A DNA stretch of 64,000 nucleotides from Nocardia suismassiliense (GCF_900269665.1 NZ_LT985361.1:3887982-3951981); one strand, 5' to 3'. Shown: positions 37,108 to 46,689, counted from the first letter of the stretch. Translations and numbers: made by a program. Notes: generated by a model from the sequence alone, not told the origin.

Positions 37108-38425
37108 TATCGACGACACCGGTGCACGATACGCGGGCCCGTCGCGGCCGCGTCGCTGGCGTGACCTCGTCGTGGTGCTGCGCGACATCGGCTTCGTCAG
37201 CTTCGGCAAGTACGGCCAATACCTGATCACGGTAGTGACCCTGCCGATCATCGCCAGGGTGCTCGGTGCCGCGGGACTCGGTCTGCTCGCGATCGGTATG
37301 TCGGCCTATTTCCTCGGATCGCTGGCAGTCGACCTGGGCATCACCTCCTTCCTGGCCGCCCGGGTGCCGGAATTGCGAACGCACGCAACGAGAATCGCTC
37401 AGGTCCGCGGCGACTACCTGGCGATTCGGCTGACGATTCTCGGGTGCCTCGGCGCGGTGCTGGCGGCGAGTTTGCTGCTCGGGGTGCCCGCACCGCTGCA
37501 TATGGTGCTGCTCGGTCTGTTCGCCGGTGGCTTCTGGTCGATCTCGGAGGATTGGCTGCTGATCGGCCAGGGCAGGTTCGGCGCATCGGCCGCGTACCAG
37601 GGTGCCGGGCGGATCGTCTACCTGGTGTTGCTGGTGGTGCTGTTGCCACGATGGCCGAGCGCGTCGGTCGCGGTGCTGTGCCTGCTCGCCTCGGCCACCG
37701 TACCCGTCGCGGCGACGTGGGCGGACGCGTGGCACCGGTTCGGGCCGCCCGCCCGCCCGCGTGCGGTGCGGGTGATCCTGCGGATGGGTGCCCCGGTGTT
37801 CGTATCCCGCATGCTGGTCACCGGTTACGGCCAGGGTGCCCCGGTGGTCTACGCGGCGGTGCTCGACGCGGCGTCGCTCGGGTTGTATTCCGCCGGTGAC
37901 CGTTTGGTCCGGGCGATGCAATCCTTGCTCGACACCATCGGCTTCGCATTTCTGCCCCGGATGGCGCAGCGCGGCGCGCACGATCAGTTCTGGCGCAACG
38001 CATTGCAGGTGCTGGCGGCGTGCGTCGGCGCCGCCGGTCTCGCGGCGGCCGGGGTGTGGGTGCTGGCGCCGACGCTGATCCAGCTGATCTTCGGTAGCGG
38101 ATTCACCGGCACGGTCGCGCTGCTGCGGGTGGAGGTGCTGATCCTGCCCGCGATGACGGTGACGTCGTTCATCACCACGGCCCTGCTGCCGGTCCGGCAG
38201 GATACGGTCGGTGTGCTGATCGGCGCGATCATCGGCACGTGTGTGGCGGCGTCCGCGCTCGCAGTCGCCTTCCGGAACCACTCGGTGTGGGCACTGGCAT
38301 ACGGCACCGTGCTCACCGAATTCACCGTGGCGCTGTGGTATCTCGTGCGGATACGCCAGCTGATCGTGCGGGAGCGGCGTGGCGACAGTGCGGCACCCCT
38401 GGTCGTGCAGGAGCGGGTGCGATGA
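37100..38425 (+). CDS. Wzx-like polysaccharide flippase
   Basis: About 441 residues with roughly 12 to 14 membrane helices. The MATE/MOP-type start is FVSFGKYGQYLITVVTLPII, and ADAWHRFGPP marks the middle loop. It would flip the lipid-linked repeat unit across the membrane. GTG 37100 is chosen because the earlier open frame only mirrors the upstream gene. ATGA overlap with the next gene. Confidence 0.9.
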   Translation: MVDIDDTGARYAGPSRPRRWRDLVVVLRDIGFVSFGKYGQYLITVVTLPIIARVLGAAGLGLLAIGMSAYFLGSLAVDLGITSFLAARVPELRTHATRIAQVRGDYLAIRLTILGCLGAVLAASLLLGVPAPLHMVLLGLFAGGFWSISEDWLLIGQGRFGASAAYQGAGRIVYLVLLVVLLPRWPSASVAVLCLLASATVPVAATWADAWHRFGPPARPRAVRVILRMGAPVFVSRMLVTGYGQGAPVVYAAVLDAASLGLYSAGDRLVRAMQSLLDTIGFAFLPRMAQRGAHDQFWRNALQVLAACVGAAGLAAAGVWVLAPTLIQLIFGSGFTGTVALLRVEVLILPAMTVTSFITTALLPVRQDTVGVLIGAIIGTCVAASALAVAFRNHSVWALAYGTVLTEFTVALWYLVRIRQLIVRERRGDSAAPLVVQERVR

Positions 38426-39426
38426 AGATCCTCTACATCGGCGACGACTGGGTGGGCAGCAACGCCCGATCGCTGGCCGACGGATTCCGGCAGGCCGGGC
38501 ACGAGGTGGTCGTGATCGATTCCACCCCGGTCACCTTGCCCGCGCGGCTGTCGCCCAGCTGGCTGTACACGAAGGCGGCCGGTCGGCGGGCGCCCTGGAC
38601 GACCGCGGCTGTGCACGATCGGATCGAGCGCGCCACCGCGAGATTCAAGCCCGATATGCAGTTCGCGTTCAAGGCGGTCCACCTCGATCAGCAGCGCCTG
38701 CTGAATACTCCGGCAGCCCTGCATGTCCACTACAGCCCCGACGACGTGTCGAATCCCGACAATACGAGCCCGGATTATCTCGCGCACGAATCCGCGTGGG
38801 ATCTGGTTGTCACCACCAAGCGCCACAATGTGCCCGAACTGCTCGGCCGGGGCGTAGGCAAGGTCGAGTTCGTGCGCAGTGCCTACGATCCGGCCTGGCA
38901 TCATCCCTGTGCCCGCCGCGGTGCCCAGCGATTCCTGGCCGGCTTCATCGGCGCTCGCCGCCCCGATCGCACTGCGCTGATGATCGATCTGGCCCGCGAG
39001 TACGGACCCGAGTTGTCGGTACACGGGCCCGGTTGGCGGCGGGTGCGTCAGCTACGTGCTACCTCCGCCGAGATCGGCGCGGCGGTATACGGCCAGCGTT
39101 TCGCCGCGGCCGTCGCGTCGATCACCGCGAACCTGGTGCTGCTCAACTCCGGCAACCGGGACACGCACACCTGCCGGTCGTTCGAAATACCGGCTGCCGG
39201 TGGGCTTTTCGTGGGGGAGCGGACCGACGAACATGCCGAGCTGCTCGACGATCGGACCGAGTGTTTCCTGTTCTCCGACCGGGCCGAGCTCGGCGAGATC
39301 CTCGACTGGTGCGCGCGGCGGCCGGACGCGGCCGAGCAGGTCGCGGCGGCGGGATACCGGCGGATTACCGGGGAGCGGCACCGCTACGTCGACCGAGCGG
39401 AGGAGATCATCGATGCGCTCACCTGA
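38422..39426 (+). CDS. CgeB-like/GT4-type glycosyltransferase
   Basis: 334 residues beginning MKILYIGDDWVGSNARSLAD. The middle has HVHYSPDDVSNPDNTSPDY and DLVVTTKRHNVPELL; the C-terminal donor-like region is NLVLLNSGNRDTHTCRSFEI, GLFVGERTDEHAEL and ITGERHRYVDRAEEI. This pattern fits the CgeB-type spore/surface glycosyltransferase group (Glyco_trans_1_2). Predicted to modify or extend the polysaccharide. Confidence 0.82.
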   Translation: MKILYIGDDWVGSNARSLADGFRQAGHEVVVIDSTPVTLPARLSPSWLYTKAAGRRAPWTTAAVHDRIERATARFKPDMQFAFKAVHLDQQRLLNTPAALHVHYSPDDVSNPDNTSPDYLAHESAWDLVVTTKRHNVPELLGRGVGKVEFVRSAYDPAWHHPCARRGAQRFLAGFIGARRPDRTALMIDLAREYGPELSVHGPGWRRVRQLRATSAEIGAAVYGQRFAAAVASITANLVLLNSGNRDTHTCRSFEIPAAGGLFVGERTDEHAELLDDRTECFLFSDRAELGEILDWCARRPDAAEQVAAAGYRRITGERHRYVDRAEEIIDALT

Positions 39427-39447
39427 GCTTGCCGCGGGAGCTCCCCG

Positions 39448-40833
39448 ATGATGGGCGCCGTTCCCGAATTGGTGCTGATCGCCGGGGCATTGGTGACGAT
39501 GGTCGCCGCCGCGGTGGTCATCCCCGGCGTCGCCAGGGTCCTGCTCATCGCGCAGGCGCTGTACTGGGCGATGTCCTACCTCGCCAGACCTGTTGTGCTG
39601 CTGGTGGTTCAGCCCGAGCCACGCTTCGGCGACAACGTCGCCGACCCGCGCCTGGCCGCGCTGGGATACGACTACGGCATCGCGATGGTGCTGCGGCCCG
39701 TGGTATTCGGATTGTGGGTGTACGCGGGATTGGTTGTGGCGCTGGCATTCTGGATGAGACGCCGTCGCCGACCGGGGGCCGCGATCACCGAGGACCCGAA
39801 TTTCCTGCCGACCCTGTGCGTGCTGTACTGCCTCGGCGCGCTCGGCCGGCTGGTCATGCTCGCCACCGGCACCGCCGGAAAGGCCGGAGAAGTCGAAAGC
39901 AGCAGCCCGGCCCTGACATTCGTGACAATGCTGGGCACGGTCGGCGCGGTGGGCCTGATCGTTTTCGTCCGGCTCGCGGGAACGAGGGCAACCTCGCTCG
40001 CTGTCGGCCTGCTGCTGGCCGGCGAGCTGCTGTGGACCATGGCCGTCGAATCCAAGACCCCGATCATGGGCGCCGCGCTGGCGGTCGGGGGGCGGTTCGC
40101 ACTCGGCGGCTGGACTCGTCGGAAAGTCGTTGCCATTCTGCTGGTCTCGATCATGGGCATCGGCGGCTTCGGCTGGCTGCAATCGCTCAAGGCGACGGGG
40201 GAGGCGAAGGCCGATGCCGCCGTCACCGACTCCGCGTACCCCGCAGGCGTCCGGCCGATGCTCAGCGTACTGCGCCGATTCGATCTGCTCGAGGCGGCGA
40301 CCGATGTGTACTACACACCACCCGGCTCGTGGTTGTCACCGGAACAGGCGGCTGAGAACGCGCTGCGCAGTCTTGTTCCCGCGCAACTGCTCGGCGAGCC
40401 GAAGTTGCGATCCGGAACCGCCTGGGCCGCCGAGGTCCGGGGCGCCTCGGTGGATATGACGCAGGTGTCGGTATCGCTGGCCGAGGGCGGCATCAGCGAG
40501 GGCTACCTGCTCGGTGGATACCCCGGGATCGTGGCGGGAGTCGGATTCACCTTCCTGCTGTTGGTGGCCTGGTCGCGCGCGCTGTACTCGCGCCATATCG
40601 CGCTCGTCGTGCTGGGGCTGGCGCTCATCGAGATACCGGTCATCTTCGAGCGCGGAATTCTCGGCAGCATGGAGATGCTCGGCAAGTACCTCCAGGCCGT
40701 GGTGCTGGTGTGGTTCGTCTATCTGCTGGTGGGCTGGTACCGCGGTGCGCGCGGCCAGTCCTCGGCACACCAATCGTGGGAGCGGGCCGAATCCGTTGTC
40801 CCCGTAACACAAAGGACTGGCCAATGGGCTTGA
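39448..40833 (+). CDS. Wzy-like polysaccharide polymerase / large integral membrane protein
   Basis: About 461 residues and 10 to 12 membrane helices, with a larger periplasmic loop around residues 255-340 (YYTPPGSWLSPEQAAENALR). The position between flippase and chain-length protein, together with the topology, points to the Wzy polymerase, which is never well conserved in sequence. ATG 39448 or 39451. Overlaps the next gene by 10 bp. Confidence 0.75.
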   Translation: MMGAVPELVLIAGALVTMVAAAVVIPGVARVLLIAQALYWAMSYLARPVVLLVVQPEPRFGDNVADPRLAALGYDYGIAMVLRPVVFGLWVYAGLVVALAFWMRRRRRPGAAITEDPNFLPTLCVLYCLGALGRLVMLATGTAGKAGEVESSSPALTFVTMLGTVGAVGLIVFVRLAGTRATSLAVGLLLAGELLWTMAVESKTPIMGAALAVGGRFALGGWTRRKVVAILLVSIMGIGGFGWLQSLKATGEAKADAAVTDSAYPAGVRPMLSVLRRFDLLEAATDVYYTPPGSWLSPEQAAENALRSLVPAQLLGEPKLRSGTAWAAEVRGASVDMTQVSVSLAEGGISEGYLLGGYPGIVAGVGFTFLLLVAWSRALYSRHIALVVLGLALIEIPVIFERGILGSMEMLGKYLQAVVLVWFVYLLVGWYRGARGQSSAHQSWERAESVVPVTQRTGQWA

Positions 40834-42158
40834 TGGAGTACTGGCGAATCGTCCGGCGGCGCTGGATCATCATTGCCGTCGCGGTGCTGGTGTGCCTGGG
40901 GGCGGCGGCGGGGTATGCGCGGACAATTCCCGTGACGTACAAGGCGTCGAGCAGCATGTACGTGTCGATGTCGACGGGGACCTCGGTGAACGACTCGTAC
41001 CAGGGCGGTTTGGCCGCCCAGCAACGAGTGCGGTCGTATCTGGACCTGCTCACCAGCGCCACCGTCGCGCAACGCGTCATCGACGATCGCGGCCTCCGGA
41101 TGGACGCGGGCGAGCTGCGCGGCCGGATCTCGGCGAGTTCACCGCCGGCGACCGCGATACTCCAGGTCGCGGTCACCGGTGACACCGCCGTCGAGGCCCG
41201 CGATCTCGCCGACGCCGTGGTGGCCCAATTCCGGCGTCTGGTAGGCGAATTGGAGACCACCCAGCTCGGTGCCGCGCCCGCCGCTCGCGTCGCGGTGGTG
41301 GACCGGGCCGAGCTGCCGACCGCGCCCACGGGGCCTCGGCGCACCCGGTTGCTCGCGCTCGGCCTGCTGGCGGGGCTTGCGCTGGGATTCGCGGCGGCGT
41401 TCCTGCGTGATCGCACCGACCGCAGGCTGCGTACCTCCAACGATCTGGAGGCGGTCCTGGCTGGTACGGATCGGCTCACCGGCGAAGCGTCGCCCGGGGT
41501 GCCCATTCTGGCGATCCTCGACGTCGGCCTGCCCGGAGAGGTGGGGGAGACGCGGCGGCTGCGCGCCCGGCTGACCGGTGCCGGCGCCGGAAAGAGACCC
41601 AGAACTATTGTGCTGACCAGTCTTTCACCGCGATCGGCGCCCGACATCGCGGTGCGGCTGGCCCGGTCGCTCGCCGACGCGGGCGCCAGGGTGGTGCTCG
41701 TCGACGCCGATACCACCGGCTCGGGCAGCTCCAGTCAACTGCTCGCGCACACCGGTCCTGGGCTCGCCGAGCTTTTGCGCGGCGGGGCCACGTTGAACGA
41801 CGCGGTAGTGCTGTTGCCCGACACCGGTATTCAGATACTGCCGATGGGGTCGATCGATGCGGAAACGCCGGATGCCCTCACCACCGCGCGATTCGGCGTG
41901 ATTCTGGCGGATCTGCGCAGCGGCTTCGACTATGTGGTCGTGGAGGTAGCGCCGGTCACGGCTGCTGCGGATGTGCTGTCGATCGTGCCCAGAGCCGACG
42001 CGACCGTCGGCGTCGTCGAACTCGGCACCAGTACCGCTGCGCAGGTGCGCGGCGCGCTCGCGACATTCGGCTCCGCCGGTTCCGCCATGGTCGGCGTCAT
42101 CGCGGTCTCCAGACCGGCCGACTCGCCGTGGCAGCAGATCGCGAGGTGGCGAAAGTGA
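40824..42158 (+). CDS. Wzz/BY-kinase-like chain-length protein with degenerate ATPase
   Basis: 444 residues. Residues 1-200 are a Wzz domain: an N-terminal helix (RRRWIIIAVAVLVCLGAAAG), an extracytoplasmic part and a second helix (LLALGLLAGLALGFAAAF). The C-terminal half resembles a tyrosine autokinase ATPase, with VVLVDADTTG (Walker A') and DYVVVEVAP (Walker B). The Walker A loop reads TSLSPRSAPDI with no GKS/T, and there is no C-terminal tyrosine cluster. It probably controls chain length without kinase activity. AAAGGA lies 8 nt before ATG 40824. Confidence 0.88.
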   Translation: MGLMEYWRIVRRRWIIIAVAVLVCLGAAAGYARTIPVTYKASSSMYVSMSTGTSVNDSYQGGLAAQQRVRSYLDLLTSATVAQRVIDDRGLRMDAGELRGRISASSPPATAILQVAVTGDTAVEARDLADAVVAQFRRLVGELETTQLGAAPAARVAVVDRAELPTAPTGPRRTRLLALGLLAGLALGFAAAFLRDRTDRRLRTSNDLEAVLAGTDRLTGEASPGVPILAILDVGLPGEVGETRRLRARLTGAGAGKRPRTIVLTSLSPRSAPDIAVRLARSLADAGARVVLVDADTTGSGSSSQLLAHTGPGLAELLRGGATLNDAVVLLPDTGIQILPMGSIDAETPDALTTARFGVILADLRSGFDYVVVEVAPVTAAADVLSIVPRADATVGVVELGTSTAAQVRGALATFGSAGSAMVGVIAVSRPADSPWQQIARWRK

Positions 42159-43540
42159 CTGCATCGCGCAGTGATCCGAAGGGTAAGCACGATGACGCGG
42201 TGCAGCGCCGTCGTCTGCTGGCCGGGTCGCTCGGCTTTGCCGCCGCGGTGCCGTTGGCCGCCTGTGCAACTCCCGCCGACTCCGGTCCGGAGTTCCGGTC
42301 ACCCAGGGTGACCGACGCCCCTGCCGCCCGTAACGTTCGTGATTTCGGCGCGGTGGGGGACGGGAAGGCTGACGACACCGCGGCCATCGCGAAGGCTGCG
42401 GCGGTCGGCGACGGACCGCTGGTGCTGTATCTACCCGCTGGGCAATATTCGGTGACGGCTTGGCCCGAATTGCCCGACTACGCCACGGTTCTCGGTGACG
42501 GCGGTGACGTCAGCATGATCAACTACGCGGGCGGCGGAACCCTCATCGCGCTGCACAACCGGCAGCGAGTGCGCTTCGCCCGCGTCGGCGTCTTCGTATC
42601 CAATCCAACCGTCACCGCGGTGTCGCTGTCCCAATGTTTCCGGTGCTCCTTCGAGTCGGTGGTGCTGCGTGGCAATCACCTCAGCAGCAACTTCCCGCGC
42701 TATGTCGAACAACGCGGCGTCGTGCTGGATCAGAACACCGGTGGTACCGCATTCGTGAACTGCGACATCAACAATTTCGGCTACGGCCTGGTGACCTCGT
42801 GCATCCAGAACTACGTGACCTCGTCGAAGTTCACCAACAACCGGATCAGCGTGCTCGGCACCGGCAACGACCACAATGCCGGATTGGCCGCGAGCAACGT
42901 CGAATTCGTCTCCGACACCGATCCGCGCACCACCGACCGGCACGTGCTCGTCGACGGCGCCGCCAATGCCTGGTGGTTCACCAACGTCTGGTTCGAAGGC
43001 GCCGATACGGCGTTGTCGATCGGCAGTGCCGAACGTGGCGGGCCGGCCCAGTTCGGGATGGTCAACTGCAAGATCGCGGCCAGGACCGTCTGCCTGGACC
43101 TGTTGTATTGCCGTCAGCCGTATCTGGCGAACGTGCAGTTCGACCCCGACCTGGACAAGCCGCCGACCGAGCTGCGCATCGACTACCGAGGGTGCCCGGA
43201 AGGTACTGCTGTGAACCTGATTTCGAGCTCTGATCGAGATATTGATCCGAGGGTCTTTCCCGGCGGCTGGCAGGTGCTGGGGCGCGACAGGATGCTGGGG
43301 GCCCGGTTCGCCGGCACCACCGTCGCGCAGGCGAGCGGCCCCGACACCGACATCCTCCAGGTGCTGGCGGCCGACGGCGCGGTGTCGGCGGCCGTGCTGG
43401 CCAGTGGCGCCTGGCTTTCCGAGCGTAGCGACGGCGGGATCGTGCTCAAGGACGCGGACGGTGGGTATTGGCGGCTGTCGGTATCCACCTCCGGCGCGGT
43501 CACCGCCGCGGCGCTGGGCCGGAACAGACCGACGAGGTGA
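42155..43540 (+). CDS. Tat/lipobox pectate-lyase-like beta-helix protein
   Basis: 461 residues from GTG 42155 (GTGA overlap). A twin-arginine signal (QRRRLLAGSLG) leads to a lipobox-like PLAAC. The mature part is a right-handed parallel beta-helix starting with the Pectate_lyase_3 motif VRDFGAVGDGKADDTAAI and continuing with asparagine-rich rungs (SSKFTNNRIS). Such proteins in polysaccharide loci cut or edit the polymer, affecting release and length. Substrate unknown. Confidence 0.85.
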   Translation: MTASRSDPKGKHDDAVQRRRLLAGSLGFAAAVPLAACATPADSGPEFRSPRVTDAPAARNVRDFGAVGDGKADDTAAIAKAAAVGDGPLVLYLPAGQYSVTAWPELPDYATVLGDGGDVSMINYAGGGTLIALHNRQRVRFARVGVFVSNPTVTAVSLSQCFRCSFESVVLRGNHLSSNFPRYVEQRGVVLDQNTGGTAFVNCDINNFGYGLVTSCIQNYVTSSKFTNNRISVLGTGNDHNAGLAASNVEFVSDTDPRTTDRHVLVDGAANAWWFTNVWFEGADTALSIGSAERGGPAQFGMVNCKIAARTVCLDLLYCRQPYLANVQFDPDLDKPPTELRIDYRGCPEGTAVNLISSSDRDIDPRVFPGGWQVLGRDRMLGARFAGTTVAQASGPDTDILQVLAADGAVSAAVLASGAWLSERSDGGIVLKDADGGYWRLSVSTSGAVTAAALGRNRPTR

Positions 43541-43544
43541 TGGC

Positions 43545-44135
43545 ATGCACGACACGGTGGTAGTCGCGCCGCCCGACACCCGGCGTCCGTGGCGCACGTA
43601 TCGGCGAATGCTCGTGGGCGCGGGCGCGTTGATCGCCGTCGTCGCCGCGGTAGTCGCACTGGGCTGGCCGGTATACGTGCGACCGCAGGTGGATCCGCTG
43701 CGTCCCGCCGACGCCATCGTCGTGCTCGGCGGCACGCCTTACGAACGATTCGACCTCGGCCTGGATCTCGCGCGGCGCGGTTATGCGCGGCAACTGCTGA
43801 TCTCGCGTTCCACCGGTGCGGACGATCCCGCCATGGACAAGTACTGCGACGGCCACTTCGACTTCCAGGTCAGCTGCTTCGTGCCGGACCCGTGGACGAC
43901 GCAGGGCGAAGCGCAGGAGATCGGGCGCAGGGCACGGCAATTCGGCTGGCACCACATCATCGTCGTGACGTTCACGCCACATGTGTCGAGAGCGCGGTAC
44001 ATCGTCGAGAAGTGCTTCAGCGGCGAGGTGACGATGGTCGCCAGCCCCAGTCCGTCGGGACTCGCGTTCTGGGCGTGGATGTACCTGCGCCAGTCGGGCG
44101 GTTACCTCAAAGCGTTCACCGAACGCGGATGTTGA
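43545..44135 (+). CDS. YdcF/SanA-like DUF218 membrane protein
   Basis: 196 residues from ATG 43545 (AGG 7 nt upstream). One N-terminal membrane helix (MLVGAGALIAVVAAVVALGW) precedes the DUF218 core: DAIVVLGGTPYERFDLGLDL, LISRSTG and TQGEAQEIGRRARQFG. Family members influence envelope assembly and may handle polyprenyl-linked intermediates. The cysteines near residue 110 (KYCDGH, VSCFVP) are unusual for the family and could pair. Confidence 0.85.
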   Translation: MHDTVVVAPPDTRRPWRTYRRMLVGAGALIAVVAAVVALGWPVYVRPQVDPLRPADAIVVLGGTPYERFDLGLDLARRGYARQLLISRSTGADDPAMDKYCDGHFDFQVSCFVPDPWTTQGEAQEIGRRARQFGWHHIIVVTFTPHVSRARYIVEKCFSGEVTMVASPSPSGLAFWAWMYLRQSGGYLKAFTERGC

Positions 44136-44152
44136 GTGAGAGGGGCACGAGC

Positions 44153-45496
44153 GTGCCGAGTAACGAACGTAACTTCGCGCGCAGCAACGCGCTTCAGGCT
44201 CGCCTGCATGATCTGGTACCCGGCGGCGCGCATACCTATGCCCGCGGCGCCGATCAGTATCCCGAGGCGATGGCACCGGTTCTGCTGCGAGGCAGTGGAT
44301 GCCGCGTCTGGGACTGCGACGGCAACGAATACGTCGAGTACGGCATGGGTTTGCGGTCGGTGACGCTCGGCCACGGCTACCGGCCGGTGCTCGAGGCAGT
44401 GACCGCCGCCATCGCCGACGGGGTGAACTTCTCCCGGCCCACCGAGCTGGAACTGCTTGCCGCCGAAGACTTCCTGTCCTTGGTGCCGGGCGCGGACATG
44501 GTGAAGTTCGCCAAGAACGGCTCCGACGCCACCACCGCGGCGGTCCGGTTGGCCCGCGCCGCCACCGGGCGTGTGGTGGTGGCGGTGTGTGACCAACCGT
44601 TCTTCTCCGTCGATGACTGGTTCATCGGCACCACCGAGATGAACAGCGGGATCGACGACACCGCCACGGTGAAATTCGCCTACAACGATCTCGGCGCACT
44701 CGCGGAGGTGCTGGCCGCGGTGCCGGTGGCATGCGTGATCATGGAGGCCGCCACCGCGCTGGCCGAGCCCGAACCTGGATATCTGCAAGGGGTTCGGGCG
44801 TTGTGTGATCGGTACGGTGCGTTGCTGGTCTTCGATGAGATGATCACCGGCTTCCGGTGGTCCGCCGGTGGCGCGCAGCAGGTGTACGGGGTGCGCCCGG
44901 ACCTGTCGTGCTGGGGCAAGGCGATGGGCAACGGGTTCCCGATCTCGGCGCTGGCCGGTAAACGCGAGTTCATGGAGTTGGGCGGCTTACGTACCGACCG
45001 GGAGCGGGTGTTCCTGTTGTCGACCACGCACGGGGCCGAATCCGCCTCGCTGGCCGCGTTCCGTGCGGTGGTCCAGGCGTACGCGAGCACCGATCCGATC
45101 GGACGGATGGAGCGGGCCGGGCGGCGGCTGGCCGAAGCGGTGAACACGATCGCCGCCGACCTCGGAATCGCCGACTACCTGCAGGTGGTCGGGCGGCCGT
45201 CCTGCCTGGTCTACCTGACCCGGAATCCCGAAGGTAAACCGTCACAAGCATTTCGGACGCTGTTCTTGCAGGAGCTGCTGACGCGCGGGGTGCTCGGGCA
45301 GTCGTTCGTCACCTCGGCCGCACACACCGACGACGACATCGACGCGACCGTGCAAGCCTGCCGGGAGGCCGCCATCGTCTACCGGCGCGCACTCGAACAA
45401 GGCAGTGTCACCGGACTTTTAGCGGGCTTACCGGTCGCACCCGCGATCCGGCCGACGGCCGCACCGCGCCAGATCACCACGCCACCGCAGACCTGA
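44153..45496 (+). CDS. GSAM-like class III aminotransferase
   Basis: 447 residues. PLP-fold motifs are WDCDGNEYVEYGMGLRSVTL, FAKNGSDATTAAVRLARA, LLVFDEMITGFR and the Schiff-base Lys in CWGKAMGNGFPISALAG. The sequence is closest to glutamate-1-semialdehyde 2,1-aminomutases, but the location among glycosyltransferases points to an amino-group transfer or isomerisation on a polysaccharide substituent rather than heme synthesis. GTG 44153 has GAGAGGGG 7 nt upstream. Confidence 0.87.
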   Translation: MPSNERNFARSNALQARLHDLVPGGAHTYARGADQYPEAMAPVLLRGSGCRVWDCDGNEYVEYGMGLRSVTLGHGYRPVLEAVTAAIADGVNFSRPTELELLAAEDFLSLVPGADMVKFAKNGSDATTAAVRLARAATGRVVVAVCDQPFFSVDDWFIGTTEMNSGIDDTATVKFAYNDLGALAEVLAAVPVACVIMEAATALAEPEPGYLQGVRALCDRYGALLVFDEMITGFRWSAGGAQQVYGVRPDLSCWGKAMGNGFPISALAGKREFMELGGLRTDRERVFLLSTTHGAESASLAAFRAVVQAYASTDPIGRMERAGRRLAEAVNTIAADLGIADYLQVVGRPSCLVYLTRNPEGKPSQAFRTLFLQELLTRGVLGQSFVTSAAHTDDDIDATVQACREAAIVYRRALEQGSVTGLLAGLPVAPAIRPTAAPRQITTPPQT

Positions 45497-45507
45497 ACGG
45501 AGTTCCC

Positions 45508-46689
45508 ATGACAGCGCCACGGGTCGCCCTCGTGCACGAACGATTCACCGAATACGGTGGGTCCGAAGCGGTAGTCGCGGAGTTCATCAAGACCTGGCCG
45601 GGCGCGGCGGTCTTCGCGCCGATCGTCAGCCGGGAGGGGCACGACTCGCTGGTGGCGGCCGTCGCATCGGGCCGACGCGGCGCACCGGCGCACGACGGTG
45701 CTGCGGACGATGCTGCGGGACAGGGCATTTCGATTCACGACAGCTGGCTCAGCCGGGCCCACGCCGCGATCGGTGGCGGCGCGCACGCCCCGCTGTTGCC
45801 TTTCGTGCCTCGCACACTGCGCCGCTTGCCACTGGCCGAACGCTTCGACGTGGTGGTCGTCAGCCATCACGCATTCGCCACACAGGCCGTTTTCGCGACC
45901 GACGCACCGGTGATCGCCTACGTGCACAGTCCGGCACGCTGGGCCTGGGACGGGGCTTTTCGCGCCCAGGAGGCCGGCGGCAAGCCGGGGCAGTTGGCGC
46001 TGGCGGGTCTTGGCCATTTCGCGCGCCGCGCCGAGCTACGGGCCGCGCCGCGGCTGGCGCACGTGATCGCCAACTCGCACGCCGTCGCCGACGGGGTGCG
46101 TGATTGGTGGGGCCTGCCCGCCACTGTCGTCAATCCGCCGGTGCGGATCGACCGCTTCACCCCCGACCCGTCGATCCCACGCGAGGACTTCTTCCTGTTC
46201 GCAGGCCGGCTCGTACCGTACAAGCGGGCCGACCTCGCGATCCGCGCGGTGCAGCGCGCCGGCGGCCGGTTGGTCGTGCTCGGCGACGGCCGACACCGGC
46301 AGTACCTCGAGACGATCGCCGGATCGGAGACCACCTTCCTGGGCGCCGCGCCCGACCACGTTCTGCTGGACATGTATCGGCGCTGCCGCGCCGTACTCAT
46401 GCCGGGAGTCGAGGACTTCGGCATCGTTCCGGTGGAGGCGATGGCTTGTGGCGCACCGGTTCTCGCGGTCGCGGCGGGTGGCGCGCTGGACACCGTCCGC
46501 CCCGGCCGCACGGGGGAGTACGTCGAGTTCGGTGACGACACAGCCGTTGTCGAGGGCATGGCGTGCCTGATCCGCGACTTCGACCCGTCCCGCTATGACC
46601 CGGCCGCGATCAGCCGACACGCGGGGACATTCGCGCCGACCGCGTTCCGGGCCCGCATCGGCGATGTGGTCGCGCGGGCCGCAGGTTGA
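45508..46689 (+). CDS. Family 4 glycosyltransferase (WbaZ/mannosyltransferase-like)
   Basis: 393 residues. Acceptor-side motifs VALVHERFTEYGGSEAVV and VIAYVHSPARWAWDGAF are typical of WbaZ-type mannosyl or rhamnosyl transferases; the donor site is FLFAGRLVPYKRADLAI and the E-x7-E pair in VEDFGIVPVEAMACG. Last gene of the + strand run. A gap of 436 bp follows. Confidence 0.93.
   Translation: MTAPRVALVHERFTEYGGSEAVVAEFIKTWPGAAVFAPIVSREGHDSLVAAVASGRRGAPAHDGAADDAAGQGISIHDSWLSRAHAAIGGGAHAPLLPFVPRTLRRLPLAERFDVVVVSHHAFATQAVFATDAPVIAYVHSPARWAWDGAFRAQEAGGKPGQLALAGLGHFARRAELRAAPRLAHVIANSHAVADGVRDWWGLPATVVNPPVRIDRFTPDPSIPREDFFLFAGRLVPYKRADLAIRAVQRAGGRLVVLGDGRHRQYLETIAGSETTFLGAAPDHVLLDMYRRCRAVLMPGVEDFGIVPVEAMACGAPVLAVAAGGALDTVRPGRTGEYVEFGDDTAVVEGMACLIRDFDPSRYDPAAISRHAGTFAPTAFRARIGDVVARAAG

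Noticed and set aside
35338..37251. 637-codon minus-strand open frame opposite the GT4 genes
   Set aside because: Antisense shadow with no motif and improbable composition.
38379..40355. 658-codon open frame over the CgeB-like and Wzy-like genes
   Set aside because: Arg/Ala/Gly-rich shadow frame of high-GC coding DNA; the other frames carry recognisable proteins.
44153..45496. Calling the aminotransferase hemL
   Set aside because: The fold is right but the location in a polysaccharide operon makes the heme pathway role unlikely; no symbol given.
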